The position numbers and the translations under genes are program-made. DNA of 64,000 bases from Paraburkholderia sp. BL10I2N1 (lineage in GTDB: Bacteria > Pseudomonadota > Gammaproteobacteria > Burkholderiales > Burkholderiaceae), in the NCBI RefSeq assembly GCF_004361815.1, contig NZ_SNWA01000001.1, forward strand, positions 2,480,001 to 2,544,000, given 5' to 3'. The notes under the pieces are model-generated. The model did no database searches. It saw only the letters and a list, made by a program, of their open reading frames with translations, and was not told where the DNA came from. Each line of letters opens with the position of its first letter. Positions within the stretch are counted from its first letter, which is position 1. Positions 1 through 9,657 of the stretch are shown one piece after another.

Positions 1-605
1 CACAAGCACGCTGGAGCGGGAACGATGGTCGGAGAATTGCCAGAAAGCGCACCCCGGTCCGGTAACCGGACACGGAACCGCTGGGCACATGCGAATACGG
101 CTTCAAATAACGGCACGACACGCCGCGGGTCCTGGCAGCACGACCTGCATCGCCTTCATATGCTCCTTGCCACTGCGCCAACCGGGCGCAAAAGCGACAG
201 GGCGAAGGCTGCGGCGATGCCGCAGCGGGAAGCTTGCACAGAACGCTCGACTTCCCACTCGGGTGTCTCACCTTATTTCGACGTCGCCATGCTTTGCACT
301 TTCTGCAAAGCGCACTCGGGCGCACGCCGTATTTTCGCAACCGGGAGCCCCGTGCGGGGCCATCAGACCGCCCGCTAACAACGCTCACCGGATAAATTCT
401 TTTTTACCAAAGTTCCGTTACCGTCGGAGCCGACCGTGACCGAACGCGCCTGTGGGCGCCGTCCCTGCCGGGTGTGAGTTCCGTGCGTGCAACTCGTTGC
501 ATCTGATTTTTAGGGCGAGCAACCAGCCCCCGGCACAAGTAAAATAGCTCTTTATCGCTTGCACCTGCGCAATCCGCCCGCAATTCGGTTTAATGCGCCG
601 GTCGT
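1..605. other. Leader/intergenic region upstream of rluC, no supported gene
   Basis: I see no convincing gene here. Two overlapping plus-strand frames (25-378 and 89-439) have Arg/Ser/Thr-rich, low-information translations typical of high-GC shadows. In Burkholderiaceae rluC is usually divergent from rne (RNase E), so part of this stretch may be the rne 5' leader; that is inference, as rne lies outside the window. An A/T-rich patch near 538-550 could hold a promoter for rluC. Confidence 0.4.
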
Positions 606-647
606 ATGCGCCGGCCGCCGCAGACTGCTGGGCAAATTATATTCATA

Positions 648-1688
648 ATGAAAGAGTTAGGCAAAACATCCCAGAAATCGGTCGCAAGTGACCAGGTCTC
701 GATGATCGAGATCGACGACGGCGCGGCCGGGCAGCGCATCGATAACTTCCTGCTGCGCGTCTGCAAAGGCGTGCCGAAGAGTCATATTTACCGGATCCTG
801 CGTAGCGGCGAAGTGCGCGTAAATAAGGGCCGGGTCGATGCGCAATACCGGCTCGGACTCGGGGATCTGGTCCGCGTACCGCCCATCCGGATCGCACAGG
901 GTCCTGAGGCCACTGCCCATACGCTGGTCCCCGCGGCCCACTTCAATATCCTGTTCGAAGACGACCACCTGCTGGTGATCGACAAGCCGGCTGGGGTCGC
1001 GGTGCACGGTGGCAGCGGCGTCGCGTTTGGCGTGATCGAGCAGATGCGTGAGGCGCGTCCACAGGCGAAGTTTCTGGAACTGGTCCACCGGCTCGACCGG
1101 GAGACTTCCGGCGTGCTGATGCTCGCGAAAAAGAGGGCGGCGCTCGTTGGCCTGCACGAACAGATTCGCGAGAACCGCATGGACAAGCGGTACTATGCGT
1201 GCGTCCATGGCGAATGGGCGAGCGACTGGGGGCGTCGCCGGGCGGTGAAGGAGCCGCTTCACAAGTATCTGACCCCGGATGGCGAGCGGCGCGTGCGCGT
1301 GCAACCGGACGGACTGCCGTCGCATACGGTGTTCAATCTGGTGGACCGCTGGCCCGACTATGCGCTCCTCGAGGCCGAACTCAAGACCGGGCGCACACAT
1401 CAGATTCGGGTTCACCTGGCGCATCTGGGTCTGCCGATCGTCGGCGATGCCAAATACGGCGATTTCGGCCTGAACAAGGCGCTGGCGCGCTCGAATGCCC
1501 ACCCTGGCCTGAAGCGGATGTTCCTGCATGCTTACCGGCTCAGGCTCACGCATCCCGCCACAGGCGAGACGCTGCAATTCGAGGCGCCCCTTCCGGCCGA
1601 CTGCCGGCGCTTCGTCAATCAACTCTCTGAACAACGTAACCAGCAACCTCAAAGCGAGACGGACACGCATGGCTCGACAGCAGTTTGA
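648..1688 (+). CDS. rluC: 23S rRNA pseudouridine synthase RluC
   Basis: Isomerises specific uridines of 23S rRNA to pseudouridine. The 346-aa product has an N-terminal S4 RNA-binding domain (about residues 28-80) and an RsuA/RluA catalytic domain with the motif HRLDRETSG, whose Asp150 is the expected nucleophile. The ATG at 648 is preferred to an in-frame start at 606 because the 14 extra residues resemble no family member. The 3' end overlaps the following HAD phosphatase gene by 20 bases, so the two are probably co-transcribed. RluC is more likely than RluD from the S4 spacing and the usual Burkholderia context. Confidence 0.93.
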   Translation: MKELGKTSQKSVASDQVSMIEIDDGAAGQRIDNFLLRVCKGVPKSHIYRILRSGEVRVNKGRVDAQYRLGLGDLVRVPPIRIAQGPEATAHTLVPAAHFNILFEDDHLLVIDKPAGVAVHGGSGVAFGVIEQMREARPQAKFLELVHRLDRETSGVLMLAKKRAALVGLHEQIRENRMDKRYYACVHGEWASDWGRRRAVKEPLHKYLTPDGERRVRVQPDGLPSHTVFNLVDRWPDYALLEAELKTGRTHQIRVHLAHLGLPIVGDAKYGDFGLNKALARSNAHPGLKRMFLHAYRLRLTHPATGETLQFEAPLPADCRRFVNQLSEQRNQQPQSETDTHGSTAV

Positions 1689-2328
1689 CCTGATCGTCTT
1701 CGACTGGGACGGTACCCTGATGGATTCGACTGCGCATATCACGCGCAGCATCCAGGCAGCGTGCCGCGACCTCGGTCTCCCGGTGCCTGCCGACGAGGCC
1801 GCCAGCTACGTTATCGGACTCGGCCTGCGCGACGCGCTGCAGATCGCCGCACCGACGCTCGATCCGGCCAATTATCCGCATCTTGCCGAGCGTTACCGGT
1901 TCCACTATCTGGTCAAGGATCAACACACGGAACTGTTCGACGGCGCCCGCGAGATGTTGCAGGAACTGCGCGATACCGGTTACCTGCTGGGCGTGGCGAC
2001 CGGCAAGAGCCGCGTCGGACTGAACCGGGCGCTTGACCAGAGCAGGCTGACCAGCCTTTTCGACGGTACCCGCTGCGCTGACGAAACCTTCTCCAAGCCG
2101 CATCCGGCGATGTTGCACGAGCTGACGCGCGAACTGGGGCAGGATCCCGCGCGAACCGTGATGATCGGCGATACGACGCACGATCTGCAAATGGCGATCA
2201 ACGCGGGCGTAGCTGGCATCGGTGTGGGTTATGGGGCACATCCGGTCGCTTCCCTGACCGCGCTCACGCCGAAGTTCGTCGCGGACAGCATCGGTTCGCT
2301 GTCGGCGTGGCTGCGCGAACACGGGTGA
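1669..2328 (+). CDS. HAD-superfamily hydrolase, phosphoglycolate phosphatase-like
   Basis: A 219-aa HAD phosphatase. Motif I is FDWDGTLMDS with the nucleophile pair Asp12/Asp14, motif II is around VATGKS, and motif III/IV is MIGDTTHDLQMA. The helical cap between motifs I and II places it in the Gph/PGMB-like subfamily; the substrate cannot be fixed from sequence. The start at 1669 lies inside the end of rluC, and the frame extending further upstream to 1528 is simply rluC in another frame. Its 3' end sits just before the Rieske gene, in the usual beta-proteobacterial order rluC-HAD-Rieske-S49 protease. Confidence 0.88.
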   Translation: MARQQFDLIVFDWDGTLMDSTAHITRSIQAACRDLGLPVPADEAASYVIGLGLRDALQIAAPTLDPANYPHLAERYRFHYLVKDQHTELFDGAREMLQELRDTGYLLGVATGKSRVGLNRALDQSRLTSLFDGTRCADETFSKPHPAMLHELTRELGQDPARTVMIGDTTHDLQMAINAGVAGIGVGYGAHPVASLTALTPKFVADSIGSLSAWLREHG

Positions 2329-2336
2329 GCACGGCC

Positions 2337-2729
2337 ATGAGCACCGCCGTGATGGAACCGGTCCGTGTTTGCGCGTCGGATGAACTGGTCGACGGCGGCG
2401 CGGGCGTGCGGTGCGCGGCGACTTATGGTGGCGGCGAAGCGGTGGTGTTCTTCGTGCGCTACGACGGTCGGGCATACGGCTATCTGAACCGCTGCGCGCA
2501 CGTGCCGATGGAACTCGACTGGTCCGAAGGCCAGTTCTTCGAATCCTCGGGTTTATACTTGATGTGCGCTACGCACGGCGCGATTTATGCGCCGGATACC
2601 GGCAAGTGTGTCGGCGGTCCATGCCGTGGCGGCAGGCTGCGTCCCGTTGAAGTTGACGAGCGGGACACGGCCGAAGGCCGCGCGGTGTTCTGGCTGCCGG
2701 ACAACGATCTGCGCCCGGTCACCTCTTGA
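2337..2729 (+). CDS. Rieske [2Fe-2S] domain protein
   Basis: A small soluble 130-aa protein made almost entirely of one Rieske domain. The cluster ligands are visible as CAH (first Cys-x-His pair) and, about 18 residues later, CATH (second Cys-x2-His pair), followed by the family's GxxYxPxTGxCxxGPC-like segment. There is no oxygenase catalytic domain, so it resembles ferredoxin-like Rieske proteins. The physiological partner is unknown. The start at 2337 lies 8 bases past the HAD stop. The alternative start at 2307 would overlap the HAD gene and add a non-conserved leader. Confidence 0.85.
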   Translation: MSTAVMEPVRVCASDELVDGGAGVRCAATYGGGEAVVFFVRYDGRAYGYLNRCAHVPMELDWSEGQFFESSGLYLMCATHGAIYAPDTGKCVGGPCRGGRLRPVEVDERDTAEGRAVFWLPDNDLRPVTS

Positions 2730-2747
2730 TCTTTCCCTCTGCGACGC

Positions 2748-3752
2748 ATGGCCGACAATCAAACTCCTGATCCTATCGAATCGTCCGGCCCGGATCGCCG
2801 TCGCGCGTCCGAGCCCGAGCCGGGCTGGGAGCGCGCGGCGCTCGAGCGCATCGCGCTCGCCGCAATCACCGAACAGCGCGCCGCGCGCCGCTGGAAGATA
2901 TTTTTCCGTTTCGTATTTCTTGCCGTGCTGTTGGTGATCGTCTGGGGTGTGTTCGACATCTCGGGCGAGCGGGTCTCGACGACCGGCCGTCATACGGCGC
3001 TCATCACGCTGAATGGTGAGATTTCGTCCGATACCGACGCGAACGCCGAGGATATCAACACGGCGCTCGACAACGCCTTCGACGACGACGGCACAGCCGG
3101 CGTGATCCTGCGCATCAACAGCCCGGGGGGCAGCCCGGTGCAAGCGGGCATCATCAATCGCGAGATTCGCCGTTTGCGCGCCAAATATCCGTCGATTCCC
3201 CTGTACGTCGTGGTCGACGACATGTGTGCATCCGGCGGGTATTACGTCGCTGCGGCGGCCGACAAGATCTACGTCGACAAGGCGAGCATTGTCGGCTCGA
3301 TTGGCGTGCTGATGGACGGTTTTGGCTTCACGGGCCTGATGGACAAGCTGGGGATCCAGCGCCGGCTGCACACCTCGGGCGAGAACAAGGGTTTTTTCGA
3401 TCCGTTCTCGCCCGAGACGCCGAAGATGGACGAGCATGCGCAGCAGATGCTCGATCAGATCCACTCGCAGTTCATCGACGCCGTGCGTCAGGGTCGCGGC
3501 AAGCGGCTGCATGAGACGCCGGATGTCTTTTCTGGACTCTTCTGGACTGGCGAGCAGAGCGTCGAGCTAGGGCTCGCGGACGGCCTCGGCGACACCGATT
3601 ACGTCGCGCGCGAGGTGATCAAGGCGCCGGATATCGTCGACTACACGGTGAAGGAGAGCATTACCGACCGTGTCGCGCGCAAGTTCGGCACAGCGGTCGG
3701 CGCTGCGGGCGTGCATGCGATTGTGATGGGCGGGAAGCTGAGTCTGCGCTGA
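2748..3752 (+). CDS. sppA: S49-family signal peptide peptidase (SppA-like)
   Basis: A membrane-anchored serine protease of 334 aa that degrades cleaved signal peptides. A single hydrophobic segment (about residues 49-71) follows a charged cytoplasmic N terminus. The S49 domain shows the RINSPGGSP region, the ASGGYY nucleophile-serine motif and the GSIGVLM segment leading to the catalytic Lys in MDKLG. It is the short single-domain form, unlike the 618-aa E. coli SppA. It ends the plus-strand run that starts at rluC and converges on the methyltransferase gene at 3860. Confidence 0.88.
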   Translation: MADNQTPDPIESSGPDRRRASEPEPGWERAALERIALAAITEQRAARRWKIFFRFVFLAVLLVIVWGVFDISGERVSTTGRHTALITLNGEISSDTDANAEDINTALDNAFDDDGTAGVILRINSPGGSPVQAGIINREIRRLRAKYPSIPLYVVVDDMCASGGYYVAAAADKIYVDKASIVGSIGVLMDGFGFTGLMDKLGIQRRLHTSGENKGFFDPFSPETPKMDEHAQQMLDQIHSQFIDAVRQGRGKRLHETPDVFSGLFWTGEQSVELGLADGLGDTDYVAREVIKAPDIVDYTVKESITDRVARKFGTAVGAAGVHAIVMGGKLSLR

Positions 3753-3859
3753 AGTCAGTCCACCGCTACCGTGCCGTGTAAACGCAGGGGGAAATCTGGC
3801 GGGAGGGAGGGGCGGGGCCTCAGGGTGCTCGCGCATTTGGCCGATCTGCCGGTAACCGC

Positions 3860-4582
3860 TTATCGAACAGCGAGCAGCAGAAAAATCGCGGGTCGCTTGT
3901 GCAGATCGATCTCGGGTGCTTTTTTCCAGTCTGCAACCGTTCGGCTCGCGATCGTCTCTGAAGCAAGTGTGAGGTCGACGGCAACGCAGACGAGCGTCGA
4001 TGGCGCGCAGGTCGTGAGGAGTGTGTCCAGCAAGGCCCGGTTCCGGTACGGCGTTTCGATGAATATCTGCGTTTGTTTAGCTTTGCGCGATTGCTGTTCA
4101 AGATCACGTAGACGCTTCGCCCGCTCGGTGGCGTCCACCGGCAGGTAGCCGTGGAACGCGAAGCTCTGGCCGTTCAGGCCGGATGCCATCAGCGCCAGCA
4201 GAATCGAACTGGGTCCGACAAATGGCACGACCTTGACGCCGCGCTCATGCGCACGGCGCACGAGCAGGGCGCCGGGATCGGCCACTGCCGGGCAGCCGGC
4301 TTCGGACACAAGTCCTGCGTCGGTGCCCGTAAGGATCGGTGCCAGAAGCGTGTCGATCTCGCTCGCGGGCGTATTCACGTTCAACTCGCGAATTTCAATT
4401 TCCTGAATCGGTCGCTCGGTGCCGACTTTCTTGAGAAACGCGCGCGTCGTCTTCGCGTTTTCTCCGATGTAATAGTCAAGCTCGGCCGCCTTCACGCGTA
4501 CTGGGGCGGGCAGAACGGAGGCGAGTGCGTTTTCGTCGCCTTCGCCGAGCGTATTGGGGATCAGGTAAAGAACGCCGCTCAT
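3860..4582 (-). CDS. SAM-dependent methyltransferase, RsmI-related (tetrapyrrole-methylase fold)
   Basis: A 240-aa protein of the tetrapyrrole-methylase superfamily. Visible elements are LYLIPNTLGEG at the N terminus, the TGTDAGLVSEAGCPAVADPG loop expected to bind SAM, and VPFVGPSSILLALMASGL. These resemble RsmI, which 2'-O-methylates C1402 of 16S rRNA. However, the N-terminal motif differs from canonical RsmI and the protein is shorter, so I read it as the RsmI paralogue commonly paired with maf. Its ATG overlaps the maf stop by four bases, indicating translational coupling. Confidence 0.8.
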   Translation of the reverse strand: MSGVLYLIPNTLGEGDENALASVLPAPVRVKAAELDYYIGENAKTTRAFLKKVGTERPIQEIEIRELNVNTPASEIDTLLAPILTGTDAGLVSEAGCPAVADPGALLVRRAHERGVKVVPFVGPSSILLALMASGLNGQSFAFHGYLPVDATERAKRLRDLEQQSRKAKQTQIFIETPYRNRALLDTLLTTCAPSTLVCVAVDLTLASETIASRTVADWKKAPEIDLHKRPAIFLLLAVR

Positions 4583-5202
4583 CGTGCACCAAAAAGAGGG
4601 TAACCGGCCGCAAGCAGCATGCGGGTCAGGGCAATCAGTGGAAGCCCGACGAGCGCCGTCGGGTCATCGGATTCGATGGCTTCAAGGAGCGCGATGCCGA
4701 GTCCCTCGGATTTTGCGCTGCCTGCGACGTCGTAGGGTGTTTCGGCGCGCAGATAGGCGTCGAGGTCGGCGTCCGGCAGATCTCGGAAGCGCACGCCGGT
4801 GATGACGTCCTCCGTCTGCGCAGCGGCCGTGCCGCTGTCGAACAGGCACAGGGCACTATGAAACCGGACTTCGCGACCGCGCATTGCCCGTAGCTGGGCG
4901 AGCGCGTTCTCGTGGGTGCCTGGCTTGCCTATCTGCAGGCCGTCGTAGGTCGCGACCTGGTCCGATCCGATGACTAGCACGCGCGCGTCGCCAGCGAGAT
5001 TTGCCGCGACCGCGCGCGCCTTTGCCTCGGCGAGGCGCAGCGCGGTGGCTTCCGGCGTTTCGCCGGCCAGCGGCGCTTCATCGACGGCGGGTACGACGAC
5101 GTCGAACGGTATACACAGACGTTCGAGCAATTCTCGGCGATACCGCGAACTCGATGCCAGAATAAGGCGCGGCGGGCAATTGGAGTAATCCGGCATATTC
5201 AA
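4579..5202 (-). CDS. maf: Maf-family nucleotide pyrophosphatase (YceF type)
   Basis: A house-cleaning pyrophosphatase of 207 aa; the YceF branch prefers 7-methyl-GTP. Family motifs are the N-terminal LASSSRYRRELLERL, the acidic VPAVDEAPLAGETPEATALR segment, IGSDQVATYDG and GKPGTHENA. It is the first gene of a two-gene minus-strand operon with the methyltransferase. It is divergent from the yceD-rpmF operon, with about 200 bases between. This neighbourhood (maf next to yceD, rpmF and plsX) is conserved across proteobacteria and supports the YceF assignment. Confidence 0.9.
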   Translation of the reverse strand: MNMPDYSNCPPRLILASSSRYRRELLERLCIPFDVVVPAVDEAPLAGETPEATALRLAEAKARAVAANLAGDARVLVIGSDQVATYDGLQIGKPGTHENALAQLRAMRGREVRFHSALCLFDSGTAAAQTEDVITGVRFRDLPDADLDAYLRAETPYDVAGSAKSEGLGIALLEAIESDDPTALVGLPLIALTRMLLAAGYPLFGAR

Positions 5203-5266
5203 CTAGCTAAACTAACGGATGGAGAAGTGGCCCGCGCACAGGTCGGCGCACGCAGGGCTTAAGTGT

Positions 5267-5295
5267 TTGACTTGAAAAGACAAAACGGATATCAT
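5267..5295 (+). promoter_or_regulatory. Sigma-70-type promoter for the yceD-rpmF operon
   Basis: TTGACT at 5267-5272 and TATCAT at 5290-5295 are separated by exactly 17 bases, a near-consensus pair. It sits about 105 bases before the yceD start and points toward yceD and rpmF. Confidence 0.6.
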
Positions 5296-5401
5296 CTTGG
5301 GCTTTTCCATCGGAATGCTACTCGCGCACGGGCAATGGGTGCGCTGCGGTGCATGCCGGTTCTTTCCGGCTGAAAGCCTTGCCGACGACGCGGGAGCGCA
5401 C

Positions 5402-6055
5402 ATGACTGAACATCCTGGCAACCCTGCTGGACCGGCCGCCGGCCCCGTCGACCCGCGTGATCTCGATCTTTTCGAATTCGCGCGCAGTGGGCGCCAGGCC
5501 GCAGGCGTCATGCGTGTCTCGCAACTGCCGCGCATGTTAAACGAAGTCCCTATTGACGCGCCAGACCGCGACACCACGTTTACGTGGCAAGCCGAAGGGG
5601 CGACGCAGCCGGAATTGCAGTACAACGGCACCGAGGGCCGGCAGCCTTATCTGCGGGTCGCGATTCACGGTGCGGCATGGCTTGTCTGTCAGCGGTGCCT
5701 GACGCCGTACGACCAGGCGTTCAATGTGGATGCCACGTACCGGATCGTCAATACCGAGGCGGAAGCGGAAGAATTTCCGCTCGACGACGATGAAGTCGAG
5801 GTGATCGTGGGCTCGCGCCAGTTCGATCTCGTCGACTTGATCGAAGAGGAGTTGCTGCTTTCGCTTCCGCTGGTGCCGAAGCACGATGTTTGCCCCGAGG
5901 TTCACGAAAGTCTCGTCTCGGGTGTGAGCGGTGCGGAAGGTGCGGGCGAGCAAGCCGCTCAGGATGAAGCTGGAGCGGATGATGAATCCGCGCGGCCGAA
6001 TCCGTTTGCGGCGCTCGAGGCGCTCAAGCGGAGTGGCCCCGGCGGCAAGCACTAA
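5402..6055 (+). CDS. yceD: YceD/DUF177 family protein (23S rRNA accumulation protein)
   Basis: A 217-aa DUF177 protein. The typical core is seen: a conserved Cys pair in WLVCQRCLTPYDQ and the acidic segment LDDDEVEVIVGSRQFDLVDLIEEELLLSLPLVP followed by HDVC. In E. coli, YceD is needed for normal 23S rRNA levels; in plants a homologue acts in 23S processing. The start at 5402 follows a long leader from the promoter at 5267; an upstream in-frame start at 5297 adds unconserved residues. It is followed 100 bases later by rpmF, its usual partner. Confidence 0.88.
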   Translation: MTEHPGNPAGPAAGPVDPRDLDLFEFARSGRQAAGVMRVSQLPRMLNEVPIDAPDRDTTFTWQAEGATQPELQYNGTEGRQPYLRVAIHGAAWLVCQRCLTPYDQAFNVDATYRIVNTEAEAEEFPLDDDEVEVIVGSRQFDLVDLIEEELLLSLPLVPKHDVCPEVHESLVSGVSGAEGAGEQAAQDEAGADDESARPNPFAALEALKRSGPGGKH

Positions 6056-6154
6056 ACAGTTGCATGGGAGCGCGATACGGTGTCCTGGCCATTTGGCCAA
6101 TGGCGATTGCCGGGTCGGGCTGTGTTAGAATTCGGAAAATTTTTAGGAGTTATC

Positions 6155-6334
6155 ATGGCAGTCCAACAAAACAAGAAGTCTCCGTCGAAGCGCGGCATGC
6201 ACCGTTCGCACGATTTCCTCGGTGCAGCACCGCTGGCTGTTGAGCCGAGCACGGGTGAAGTGCATCTGCGTCACCACATTAGCCCGAACGGCTACTATCG
6301 CGGCAAGAAAGTCGTCAAGACGAAGAACGACTAA
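6155..6334 (+). CDS. rpmF: 50S ribosomal protein L32
   Basis: The 59-aa product begins [20 protein letters not shown] and ends [20 protein letters not shown], the standard beta-proteobacterial L32. The start at 6155 is preceded by TTAGGAGT, a good ribosome-binding site. The longer in-frame start at 6080 is ruled out by L32 length. The gene lies between yceD and plsX as in most proteobacteria, and a factor-independent terminator follows it. Confidence 0.97.
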   Translation: MAVQQNKKSPSKRGMHRSHDFLGAAPLAVEPSTGEVHLRHHISPNGYYRGKKVVKTKND

Positions 6335-6404
6335 TCGTTCCATCGCGTTGCGCCCTGTGGCGTGTCGCGTGACGATCGGCTCGCTTGACATTTTCCCGGC
6401 TCGA

Positions 6405-6436
6405 CAAAAAGGCGGCATTCAACTGCCGCTTTTTTG
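6405..6436 (+). terminator. Rho-independent terminator after rpmF
   Basis: GCGGCA (6412-6417) pairs with TGCCGC (6424-6429) around a short loop, with an A-run before and a T-run after. It separates rpmF from plsX and probably attenuates rather than fully blocks read-through. Confidence 0.75.
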
Positions 6437-6458
6437 TGCCTGAAATTCGTCGCACTCC

Positions 6459-7577
6459 ATGACTGTAAAGCTCACGATAGATTGCATGGGAGGCGACCAC
6501 GGTCCGTCCGTGACCGTTCCCGCTGCTGTCAACTTCGTCCGTTCGCATCCCGACGCGCAGTTGATGCTCGTTGGCATTGAAACCGCGATTCGTGCGCAGT
6601 TGAAGAAGTTGAAGGCGCAGGACAGCGTTGCGCTGACGGTCGTGCCGGCAACGGAGATCGTCGCCATGGACGATCCGGTGGAAGTCGCCTTACGCAAGAA
6701 GAAAGACTCGTCGATGCGCGTCGCGCTAAACCGGGTCAAGCAAGGCGAGGCGCAGGCCTGCATCTCCGCCGGTAACACCGGCGCGCTGATGGCGGTCTCA
6801 CGTTACGTACTGAAAACGCTCACAGGCATCGAACGTCCGGCGATTGCGTTCGCTTTACCGAATCCAGCTGGCTACACGATGATGCTCGATCTGGGCGCCA
6901 ACGTCGACTGCGAACCGCAGCATCTATTGCAGTTCGCGGAGATGGGGCATGCACTGGTGTCCGCGCTCGAAGGCAAGGATCGTCCGACCATCGGCCTCCT
7001 GAATATCGGCGAGGAAGTGATCAAGGGCAACGACACGATCAAGCGCGCAGGCGAACTGTTGCGGGCGAGCACGCTCAACTTCCGTGGTAACGTCGAAGGC
7101 GACGATATCTATAAAGGTACCGTCGATGTGATCGTCTGCGACGGCTTTGTCGGTAACGTCGCCCTGAAGACGTCGGAAGGACTCGCCCAGATGCTTTCCG
7201 ATATCATCAAGGAAGAGTTCGGCCGTTCGTGGCTGACGAAGTTGATGGCCCTTCTGGCTCTGCCTGTATTGATGCGTTTCAAGAAACGCGTCGACCATCG
7301 GCAATACAATGGCGCCGCGCTCCTCGGGTTGCGCGGCCTCGTGATCAAGAGCCACGGTTCGGCGGACGCCTACGCGTTTGAGTGGGCGATCAAACGCGGG
7401 TATGATGCCGTCAAAAACGGCGTGCTGGAACGCCTTGCGCGCGCGATGGAAGAGAATGCGGGTCCTCTCGAACAGGCAGTGCGTGGGGTGGCTCCTGAAA
7501 CAGGCGGCGCGGGTCACGCAAGCCCGGTCGCTGGTCAGCCAGCCGAGCCCTACGCTGCGTTACCCTCGAAGGCATAA
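6459..7577 (+). CDS. plsX: Phosphate acyltransferase PlsX
   Basis: Makes acyl-phosphate from acyl-ACP for phospholipid synthesis with PlsY. The 372-aa product begins [20 protein letters not shown] and contains SAGNTGALM and DLGANVDC, all diagnostic of PlsX. The C-terminal ~35 residues are Gly/Ala/Pro-rich and variable. Its stop overlaps the fabH start by one base (TAATG), implying coupled translation and delivery of fatty-acid synthesis and phospholipid entry enzymes together. Confidence 0.96.
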   Translation: MTVKLTIDCMGGDHGPSVTVPAAVNFVRSHPDAQLMLVGIETAIRAQLKKLKAQDSVALTVVPATEIVAMDDPVEVALRKKKDSSMRVALNRVKQGEAQACISAGNTGALMAVSRYVLKTLTGIERPAIAFALPNPAGYTMMLDLGANVDCEPQHLLQFAEMGHALVSALEGKDRPTIGLLNIGEEVIKGNDTIKRAGELLRASTLNFRGNVEGDDIYKGTVDVIVCDGFVGNVALKTSEGLAQMLSDIIKEEFGRSWLTKLMALLALPVLMRFKKRVDHRQYNGAALLGLRGLVIKSHGSADAYAFEWAIKRGYDAVKNGVLERLARAMEENAGPLEQAVRGVAPETGGAGHASPVAGQPAEPYAALPSKA

Positions 7578-8566
7578 TGGCTCAATCGACTATTTACTCC
7601 CGTGTGCTGGGCACCGGCAGCTATCTGCCGCCCGGCCGTGTCACCAATCAGGAACTGGCTGAACGCCTCGCCAGCCAGGGCGTCGAGACGAGCGACGAAT
7701 GGATCGTTGCCCGCACGGGTATCCATGCGCGCCATTTCGCTGAACCGGATGTTACGACAAGCGATCTTGCGCTGGTCGCTGCGCAACGTGCGATCGAAGC
7801 CGCTGACATCGATCCGCAATCCATCGACCTCATCATCGTCGCCACGTCCACGCCGGATTTCGTGTTTCCGAGCACGGCGTGTCTGCTGCAGAACAAGCTC
7901 GGCATCAAGAACAACGGCGCGGCGTTCGACGTGCAGGCTGTGTGTTCTGGTTTCGCGTACGCGGTCGCGACTGCCGACAGCTTTATTCGCAGTGGCCAGC
8001 ATCGTACGGCACTTGTGATCGGCGCAGAGACGTTCTCACGCATTCTCGATTTCAACGATCGCACCACCTGCGTACTGTTTGGCGACGGCGCGGGCGCGGT
8101 GATTCTGTCGGCCTCGGATCAACCGGGCGTGCTTGCAAGCGCGTTGCATGCCGATGGCAGTCATTCGAATATTCTGTGCACGCCGGGCAACGTGAGCGGC
8201 GGTGTGGTCGATGGCAGCGCTTTTCTTCACATGGACGGTCAGGCAGTGTTCAAGCTCGCCGTCAATGTGCTCGAGAAAGTGGCCATCGAAGCGCTCGCCA
8301 AAGCGAATCTCGCGCCAGAACAGATCGACTGGCTGATTCCCCATCAGGCCAATATCCGCATCATGCAGAGCACGTGCCGCAAGCTGGGTCTTCCGCAGGA
8401 GCGAATGGTCGTGACGGTTGGCGAGCACGGCAACACGTCGGCGGCCTCAATTCCGCTCGCGCTCGACGTCGCCGTCCGGGATGGACGTATCAAACGCGGC
8501 CAGAACATACTGATCGAAGGCGTCGGCGGCGGCTTCACGTGGGGCGCGTCGGTTATCCGCTATTGA
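7577..8566 (+). CDS. fabH: Beta-ketoacyl-ACP synthase III
   Basis: Starts fatty-acid chains by condensing acetyl-CoA with malonyl-ACP. The 329-aa protein shows the Cys nucleophile in [10 protein letters not shown], the His motif [11 protein letters not shown] and the Asn motif [12 protein letters not shown], completing the Cys-His-Asn triad. N-terminal GTGSYLP and TGIHARH also fit. It begins on the plsX stop codon and is followed 98 bases later by fabD. Confidence 0.97.
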   Translation: MAQSTIYSRVLGTGSYLPPGRVTNQELAERLASQGVETSDEWIVARTGIHARHFAEPDVTTSDLALVAAQRAIEAADIDPQSIDLIIVATSTPDFVFPSTACLLQNKLGIKNNGAAFDVQAVCSGFAYAVATADSFIRSGQHRTALVIGAETFSRILDFNDRTTCVLFGDGAGAVILSASDQPGVLASALHADGSHSNILCTPGNVSGGVVDGSAFLHMDGQAVFKLAVNVLEKVAIEALAKANLAPEQIDWLIPHQANIRIMQSTCRKLGLPQERMVVTVGEHGNTSAASIPLALDVAVRDGRIKRGQNILIEGVGGGFTWGASVIRY

Positions 8567-8664
8567 GCGAAGCGGCTCGGGCCGGCGACGCACAGTCGCC
8601 GGTAGTAGCCCCTCGTAGCGCGGTCGCGCCACCCACATCTGAATTCACCGAACTTGAGGGCGAT

Positions 8665-9597
8665 ATGAAATTTGCGTTCGTTTTTCCTGGTCAGGGCTCG
8701 CAGTCGGTCGGTATGCTGAATGCATTCGCCGATCACGCCATCGTGCGCGAGACGGTTCAGGAAGCATCCGACGCGCTCGGTCAGGATCTCGGCAAGCTGA
8801 TCGCCGAAGGCCCGGCTGAAGACCTGAATCTCACCACGAACACCCAGCCAGTCATGTTGACCGCAGCTTACGCGATCTTTCGTGCGTGGCGGGCGGCGGG
8901 CGGCCCGGCGCCCGCGATCATGGCGGGCCACAGCCTTGGCGAATATACCGCGCTCGTAGCAGCTGGCGCGCTGGCATTCCGTGATGCCGTGCCGCTCGTG
9001 CGCTTCCGCGCGCAGGCCATGCAGACGGCAGTTCCTGTGGGCGAGGGTGGCATGGCCGCGATCCTCGGTCTCGACGATGATACGGTGCGTGCCGTGTGTG
9101 CGGAAGCGGCGTCGGCGGGTGTCGTGGAAGCGGTCAATTTCAATGCGCCCGCGCAGGTGGTGATTGCCGGCCACAAGGCTGCGGTCGAAAAAGCCTGCGA
9201 AGTGGCCAAGGCAAAGGGCGCAAAGCGCGCGTTGCCGCTGCCGGTCTCGGCGCCGTTCCATTCGTCGCTTCTGAAGCCCGCCTCGGACCAGTTGCGGGCA
9301 TATCTTGTCAGTGTCGAAGTGCAGATGCCGAAGATTCCGGTGATCAACAATGTTGATGTGGCGATGGTTGCTGATCCAGCTGCCATCAAGGATGCGCTTG
9401 TGCGTCAGGCGGCAGGTGCCGTGCGCTGGGTCGAGTGCGTGCAGGCCATGGCAGGGCAGGGCGTCACACACGTCGTTGAATGCGGCCCGGGTAAGGTGCT
9501 GGCGGGTTTGACGAAGCGGATCGACAGCAATCTCGTCGGCGCATCGATCGTCGACCCGGCATCGCTTGACGAAGCGCTCAAGCTTGTAGCAGGGTAA
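8665..9597 (+). CDS. fabD: Malonyl-CoA:ACP transacylase
   Basis: Loads malonyl groups onto ACP. The 310-aa protein starts MKFAFVFPGQGSQSVGM, carries the nucleophilic elbow GHSLGEYT (Ser90) and later the catalytic His in PVSAPFHSSL. The ATG at 8665 is chosen because this is the conserved FabD start; the same frame is open far upstream through fabH only as a shadow. It lies between fabH and fabG in the canonical order. Confidence 0.97.
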   Translation: MKFAFVFPGQGSQSVGMLNAFADHAIVRETVQEASDALGQDLGKLIAEGPAEDLNLTTNTQPVMLTAAYAIFRAWRAAGGPAPAIMAGHSLGEYTALVAAGALAFRDAVPLVRFRAQAMQTAVPVGEGGMAAILGLDDDTVRAVCAEAASAGVVEAVNFNAPAQVVIAGHKAAVEKACEVAKAKGAKRALPLPVSAPFHSSLLKPASDQLRAYLVSVEVQMPKIPVINNVDVAMVADPAAIKDALVRQAAGAVRWVECVQAMAGQGVTHVVECGPGKVLAGLTKRIDSNLVGASIVDPASLDEALKLVAG

Positions 9598-9657
9598 TCC
9601 ACGCGGCAGGCGCTCAATGAATCCAGCCCGTTGTGCGCGGGCAATCCGGAAAACAAG

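Noticed and set aside
25..439. Two overlapping plus-strand frames before rluC
   Set aside because: Ser/Arg/Thr-rich translations, no ribosome-binding site and no family features; typical of non-coding high-GC DNA.
657..1751. 364-codon minus-strand frame across rluC
   Set aside because: Antisense shadow of rluC; the sense frame has conserved domains and this one has none.
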